Positions 61,201-64,000 of a stretch of DNA of 64,000 nt are shown here, one piece after another. Positions within the stretch are counted from its first letter, which is position 1; each line of letters starts with the position of its first letter. Under the pieces are notes generated by a model that worked only from the letters and a program-made list of their open reading frames with translations, was not told the DNA's origin and ran no database searches. Source of the stretch: Clostridiales bacterium UBA6114 (GTDB lineage Bacteria; Bacillota; Clostridia; Oscillospirales; Butyricicoccaceae); contig DIWE01000043.1 of NCBI GenBank assembly GCA_002423435.1, positions 133,604 to 197,603 on the forward strand, read 5' to 3'. The position numbers were made by a program, and so were the translations under genes.

Positions 61201-61406
61201 GTTTCTTCAAGGGGTTTCGTGATAAGCGTCTCAATTTCCTCCGGCGCTGCGCCCGCATAGGTCGTGTATACCGCGGAAATCGGAATATTCATATTGGGAA
61301 GCAGGCTGAGTTTTAAGGAGGAAAGGGAAACCAAGCCGGCGAGAAGCGCGACCAGGAGGATCATAATCATCGTTACCGGACGGCGGATGGAAAATCTCGA
61401 CAGCAT
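58293..61406 (-). CDS. RND-family efflux pump inner-membrane transporter (AcrB/SwrC type)
   Basis: Proton-driven exporter of 1037 residues with the RND layout: one N-terminal membrane helix (LSRFSIRRPVTMIMILLVAL), large extracytoplasmic domain, six helices including GGLTIGIGMLVDNSIVVLESVYRH, a second large domain, and the final six helices with LIMLVGMVVNNAIMLIDY. The proton-relay Asp of helix 4 is present in VDNSIVV. Closest in type to SwrC and other Gram-positive RND pumps; substrate unknown. It starts 2 bases after HlyD stops and overlaps the TolC-like gene. Confidence 0.95.
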   Translation of the reverse strand: MLSRFSIRRPVTMIMILLVALLAGLVSLSSLKLSLLPNMNIPISAVYTTYAGAAPEEIETLITKPLEETLATIPNIDTINSISSDGTSIVILQFTGNTDIDMASLDVREKVDLVKAALPGGAESPMVIKIDPNMLSQLAIGVSSETRNLYELKDILEDDVENRIKRLDGVASVDFAGGLEQEIQITVHPEALSGFHVTEAQISQLLAAENQNYSAGRIQQGDSKLLIRSVGEFQSLDDIRNLPITTPSGAVIHLADVADVEKVDTDNTTYAMINRQQGIVMTVQKQSDANTVEVADGVRSELQKLSGEYPDISFHFLMDDSDYIKRSLNNVLSTLLIACLLAILVIFLFLVEIKGSLIIAVSIPSSVIVTFALMYVSGIDFNIISLGGLTIGIGMLVDNSIVVLESVYRHFNNGKDAAAAALDGTKEVASSIAAGTITTCCVFIPLMFVGGTVGDIFRDLSLTICYSLGASLVMALTFVPMACSKLMKRDSGQTSAKIRFPAAKRLTDSFRRVIDKIEGIYSRMINWALDRKKKAALITLAIFVLTCLSVPLAGVDFMPAMDQGMLSISIEMPSGAVLDESIQMIDRVSEAISDIPEMTGNFAMVGGAGISAGASADTATVYVNLVDKAERKRSADSVADDIRRRVENISGAKITVSSSASAMGSYSSSGVSLRITGDDNDELRSIGNDLVGLISSVDGTRDVTCSAEKSVPEANISIDRSRASAYGITSAQISDAVRKAVTGTVVTEYKVNGNELDVRIRNDKDSLTYLADLKNISIATSYGASIPLSEVADISVKDGPVSIDRYNQQRSVTVDASIYGRDLNSVKKDVSEKLASYHMPLGYSYEYTGYTEQMGDSVRDLLIALVVALLLVYMVMVAQFQKYLNPFIIMFSIPLALSGGLFGLFLCGFSISAAALMGLIMLVGMVVNNAIMLIDYTDQLRAEGCSCRQALVQSGITRIRPILMTTLTTVLGLLPMAVTTSSGTEMTKPLAVVTIFGMMFSMFATLIFIPVLYTVLDNFRIKRAARRLNKTAAGGIL

Positions 61407-61408
61407 TC

Positions 61409-62698
61409 TTATTCCACCTTTCCGGTCTCATTTACAATGGAAACGGGATCGCCGTCTTTGAGGAAATTCTGGCCGGTGGTAATGACCGGATCGTTTTCAG
61501 ACAAACCGCTTACGATTTCAATCTCTTTTCCGTTGTCGACGCCGGTTTCCACCGGTACCTTTTTGGCGGTGCCGCTGTCGTTTACGAACACATACGTACT
61601 TTCCGTGCCTAAGACGGCGCTCCGGGGAAGAACGAGGACACCTTCGCGCTTTTCATCGATGAAATAGACGGAGACAAGCATTCCGGGCTTCAGCTTTTTA
61701 TCCAGGTTATCCATATCGATTTTTACGGCGTATGTATTTTTGACTTCGTCCGCCGCCGGACTCACCGTCCGGATGGTGCCCGTCCGGCTGCCGCTTTCCA
61801 TGGAGCTTACCGCCAGATCCACGGACATGCCGGGACGCAGCGACATGACGCACTTTTCCGTTACATCCACGTCGACGGTGACGGTATCCGTCTGCATGAT
61901 GGTGCAGGGGGAAACGGCGGCGGAGAGCGTGGCGCCCGCCTCCACGCTGCGCGAAGTGATTACCCCCGATATCGGCGCGCGTACGGAAGCGTCGCCGAGC
62001 ATATCCCGGGCATTTTCGAGCTGGACCGCGACGGTCCCCCTGGATGCCTCGGCCTGCGCCAGCGCCTTCTCGGCGGCGCTGCGGTTTTCTTCAACGGTAC
62101 TGCCGGCAAGCAGCGCGTAGGCTTGAGCCGCTTGCTCATAGGAGAGCTTTGCCTGGTTATAGGCGGTTTCGGCCTGCGTCAGCTCCACGGATGATACGGC
62201 TTCGGCCTCGTACATCGCCTTACTGTTTTCATAAGACGTCTCGGCGGAAGAAAGCTGCAGCTTCGCGCTCTGCATTGCCGTATAGGCGGCGTCGATCTGG
62301 CGCTGCATGGCGGAGCCGTCCACGTTCTGAAGGTTGAACCGCGCGGTGGCGACGGCGGCGTCCGCGCCTCTAAGCTGCGCCGTCAGCACGGCAATGTTTT
62401 TTTCAATATCCTCTTTGTCGATCACCAATAAAATGTCGTCTTTGTTTACCGATTCCCCGACTTCAAAATTGACCGACTCGACCTTGCCGGACACGGTGCT
62501 CATCACCCTGACCTCTTTTTCCGGTTTGATCTGCCCCGCATAGGTATATACCGTTTGGATCGAGCCTCTTAATATATTGGTGATTTCTACGGGGGTTGCC
62601 GAAAACTGTTCACTGTCGGACGCCGCATCGGCGCAGCCTGTAAGGACAAGCGCCGCATACAGAGCAAGGCTTAAACATGCAAATTTTTTTTGATTCAT
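61409..62698 (-). CDS. RND efflux periplasmic-adaptor lipoprotein (HlyD/AcrA family)
   Basis: Membrane fusion protein of 429 residues that links the RND pump to the TolC-like partner. Lipoprotein signal MNQKKFACLSLALYAALVLTG then Cys22; lipoyl half-motifs (VMSTVSGKVESVNFEVGESV and VRAPISGVITSRSVEAGATL), a long coiled-coil hairpin between them (about 100-240) and beta-barrel/membrane-proximal domains after. ATG 62698 follows AAAGGA. The long hairpin indicates that it reaches a partner, agreeing with the TolC-like gene. Confidence 0.93.
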   Translation of the reverse strand: MNQKKFACLSLALYAALVLTGCADAASDSEQFSATPVEITNILRGSIQTVYTYAGQIKPEKEVRVMSTVSGKVESVNFEVGESVNKDDILLVIDKEDIEKNIAVLTAQLRGADAAVATARFNLQNVDGSAMQRQIDAAYTAMQSAKLQLSSAETSYENSKAMYEAEAVSSVELTQAETAYNQAKLSYEQAAQAYALLAGSTVEENRSAAEKALAQAEASRGTVAVQLENARDMLGDASVRAPISGVITSRSVEAGATLSAAVSPCTIMQTDTVTVDVDVTEKCVMSLRPGMSVDLAVSSMESGSRTGTIRTVSPAADEVKNTYAVKIDMDNLDKKLKPGMLVSVYFIDEKREGVLVLPRSAVLGTESTYVFVNDSGTAKKVPVETGVDNGKEIEIVSGLSENDPVITTGQNFLKDGDPVSIVNETGKVE

Positions 62699-62753
62699 AA
62701 TAGTCCTTTCAAATGTCTCATGATTAAAACTGAAGATTTTACTTGGTCCGGGT

Positions 62754-63416
62754 TCAGGCGCAGCAATTGACGACAAGGGCACTGTTGATTGCCTGCACAC
62801 ATTGTTTATTTTCGGTGGCGCAGACTACGGCACACCCCCGATCCCGGCACAAAGCCAATCCGTCGATTATCCGGGAGAATACGGCATCGGAAACGCGGTC
62901 GAGCGAGCCGTTGATCAGCATGACGGCCGGGGACTTGCACATCTCCCGCGCAAGAGCGGTTATCGCATATTCGTCTTCGGACAAAGCGGAGGGGAACAAA
63001 TGCTCTTTCCCCGCGAGGCCCAGGCTGCGCAGAACCTCACGCGCGCGGTCCTCCGCCTCGTTAAAGCTGCAGTCTGTAAACGTCAGGGGCAGCGCCGTAT
63101 TTTGCAGGACGCTGATACCGCCTATCAGGTTCGGCTGTGTGTGCAGATGGCCGATGCGGCTGTTTTGCAGGAAGGACAATTCGTCGCCATGCACGGTGGA
63201 AAGATCGACTCCTTCTAATAAATAGGTACCGCCGCTGGGCTCTTCCATGCCGCCGAGAATATTCATGACAGCAAGGCGTGACAGGCGGTTGTTGCAAAAC
63301 AGAGTGCACATTGCTCCGGCGTTTACGATAAAGGACAATTCCGACAGTGCCGTTACCGGTTTTCCCCGTACGGTGTATACCTTACTGATGTCCCTGCATT
63401 CAATAACGGCAGACAT
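62754..63416 (-). CDS. Degenerate LolD/MacB-like ABC protein with all ATP-binding motifs lost
   Basis: The 220 residues align in layout with LolD/MacB ATPases (MSAVIECRDISKVYTVRG, NILGGMEEPSGGTYLLEG, IGHLHTQPNLI), yet every catalytic element is changed: Walker A reads LFCNNRLSR (39-47), Q-loop Gln is replaced, signature LSEDE (145-149), Walker B VMLINGSL (165-172, no Asp-Glu), H-loop CATEN (199-203). The frame is intact and a good GAGGTG ribosome site precedes ATG 63416. It is the first gene of the RND operon and has no FtsX-type permease partner. It may be a regulatory pseudo-ATPase; true ATP hydrolysis is very unlikely. Confidence 0.82.
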   Translation of the reverse strand: MSAVIECRDISKVYTVRGKPVTALSELSFIVNAGAMCTLFCNNRLSRLAVMNILGGMEEPSGGTYLLEGVDLSTVHGDELSFLQNSRIGHLHTQPNLIGGISVLQNTALPLTFTDCSFNEAEDRAREVLRSLGLAGKEHLFPSALSEDEYAITALAREMCKSPAVMLINGSLDRVSDAVFSRIIDGLALCRDRGCAVVCATENKQCVQAINSALVVNCCA

Positions 63417-63837
63417 AAAAAAACACCTCGTTTTTTTATATTAATGATAGAGTGAGGAAAACCGTAACGTCAACCAATTCGCCCTGTTCCTAATAATTTT
63501 TAATATTTAGGAGCCCGTATTTTGGCTGTTCAATTAGAATTAATAGGATTGTAAAGTAGTTTCCAAATATTAAAAAATATTAAAAAACCGCTCTCGTAAT
63601 TGACGTTACCTGTATTTATGGAATAAACTAAACACCAGGAAAACGGAAACAAAACAAAACTAAAAAAGGAATAATAAAAGGAATATTTTGTTTTCGTGGC
63701 ACACACTTTTTTTTAGGCTGTTTCCCAGTTAAGGCTAATTTAGGATAGGAACATGATTGATAGCTGGAGGCAGGGGGCAGACGATTTTATTTTGATTCGC
63801 CAATGGCGTTTCAACAAATTGAAGGAGGATTTCACTC
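63417..63837. promoter_or_regulatory. 421-base AT-rich divergent promoter region with inverted TTGACGTTAC boxes
   Basis: No gene is seen in this stretch. On the - strand TTGACGTTAC is followed 18 bases after TTGACG by TATCAT, a promoter for the efflux operon; on the + strand TTGACGTTAC (about 63600-63609) is followed at 17 bases by ATAAAC, a candidate promoter toward the SLH gene. The surroundings of the two boxes are also similar (both contain TTTTTAATATTT-like runs), so the region is an imperfect inverted repeat of about 50 bases with a 30-40-base centre. One regulator could serve both directions. Confidence 0.5.
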
Positions 63838-64000
63838 ATGGCCAATTTGAGAAAAAAGTTTCTATCTTTGGTACTAACGCTGTCGTTTGTTTTGTCACTA
63901 AGCGTTATACCCGTAGGCGCAACGACTTTTACAGACGAAAACGACATCCAGTGCATGGATGCAGTCCAGATGCTGACTGCACTGGGCATTATCGTGGGCA
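63838..64000 (+). CDS. S-layer homology (SLH) domain protein, N-terminal fragment (runs off window)
   Basis: Only the first 54 codons are present. A signal peptide (MANLRKKFLSLVLTLSFVLS through VGAT) is followed at once by FTDENDIQCMDAVQMLTALGIIVG, the beginning of an SLH domain, which binds secondary cell-wall polymers and anchors exported proteins on Gram-positive surfaces. A strong AAGGAGG precedes ATG 63838. The rest of the protein, and hence its function, is outside the window. Confidence 0.88.
   Translation, partial: MANLRKKFLSLVLTLSFVLSLSVIPVGATTFTDENDIQCMDAVQMLTALGIIVG

Noticed and set aside
1..64000. CRISPR arrays, tRNA and rRNA genes, phage or transposase genes
   Set aside because: Looked for by eye; no regularly spaced repeats, cloverleaf-type sequences, rRNA-like stretches or integrase/transposase motifs were found.

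Overview
The window reads as one contiguous piece of chromosome from a motile, anaerobic, Gram-positive (monoderm) member of the Clostridia. The evidence is the flagellar gene order (fliFGHIJK-flgD-orf-flgE-flbD-motAB-fliMY-cheY-fliOPQR-flhBA-sigma), FliY in place of FliN, FlbD, CheC/CheD, FapA, the FliW-CsrA pair, an oxygen-sensitive sulfatase-maturating radical SAM enzyme and the start of an S-layer-homology protein. L/P-ring genes are not seen. By eye more than half of the bases are G or C; species cannot be named from this.

Region 1 (1-23198, + strand) is the large fla/che operon, entered in the middle of fliF and running without real interruption to cheC-cheD. It holds motor switch, export gate, hook, stator and rod genes and the flagellar sigma factor. 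FliL, FlhF and FlhG, which many Bacillota carry at these places, are absent. A strong intrinsic terminator for this operon lies not behind cheD but about 460 bases further on, beyond a convergent gene, so that gene is probably covered by antisense transcript. Region 2 (23185-30786, - strand) carries a FliT/FlgN-like chaperone, fliS, an unusually long fliD, two cheW genes, a YcgR/PilZ protein and a FliK-like/FlhB-C-terminal-like pair. Region 3 (30824-42230, + strand) carries cheA-cheR-cheB-mcp, then flgM-flgN-flgK-flgL-DUF6470-fliW-csrA. Three good sigma-D/sigma-28 type promoters were found by eye (before one cheW, before cheA and before flgM). The csrA leader can form two mutually exclusive hairpins, one of which buries the ribosome binding site. 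No flagellin gene is in the window.

Region 4 (42243-56897) is a metabolic island unrelated to motility and the most interesting part. A nine-gene - strand operon encodes a lipoprotein binding protein, two permeases and two different ATPases of the taurine/sulfonate/sulfate-ester importer type, then a cytoplasmic Cys-type sulfatase, a zinc polyol dehydrogenase and DhaK/DhaL dihydroxyacetone-type kinase subunits. Divergently follow a LysR regulator, an anaerobic sulfatase-maturating enzyme, a SulP sulfate-type transporter, a DUF202 membrane protein and an FGGY sugar kinase. Read together: import of a small sulfated polyol or sugar, maturation of the sulfatase, removal of sulfate in the cytoplasm, oxidation of the freed alcohol, phosphorylation of the ketose, and movement of sulfate through SulP. 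The substrate is not known from the sequence. The two ATPases are complementary degenerate: together they would make one intact and one impaired ATP site.

Region 5 (56898-57207) is a hairpin array flanked by an exact 37-base direct repeat. Region 6 (57208-63416, - strand) is a TolC/RND/HlyD-type efflux operon headed by an ABC protein whose nucleotide-binding motifs are all lost although the frame is intact. Region 7 (63417-64000) is an AT-rich divergent promoter region with inverted TTGACGTTAC boxes and the first codons of an SLH-domain surface protein. No tRNA, rRNA, CRISPR array, insertion sequence or replication origin was recognised.
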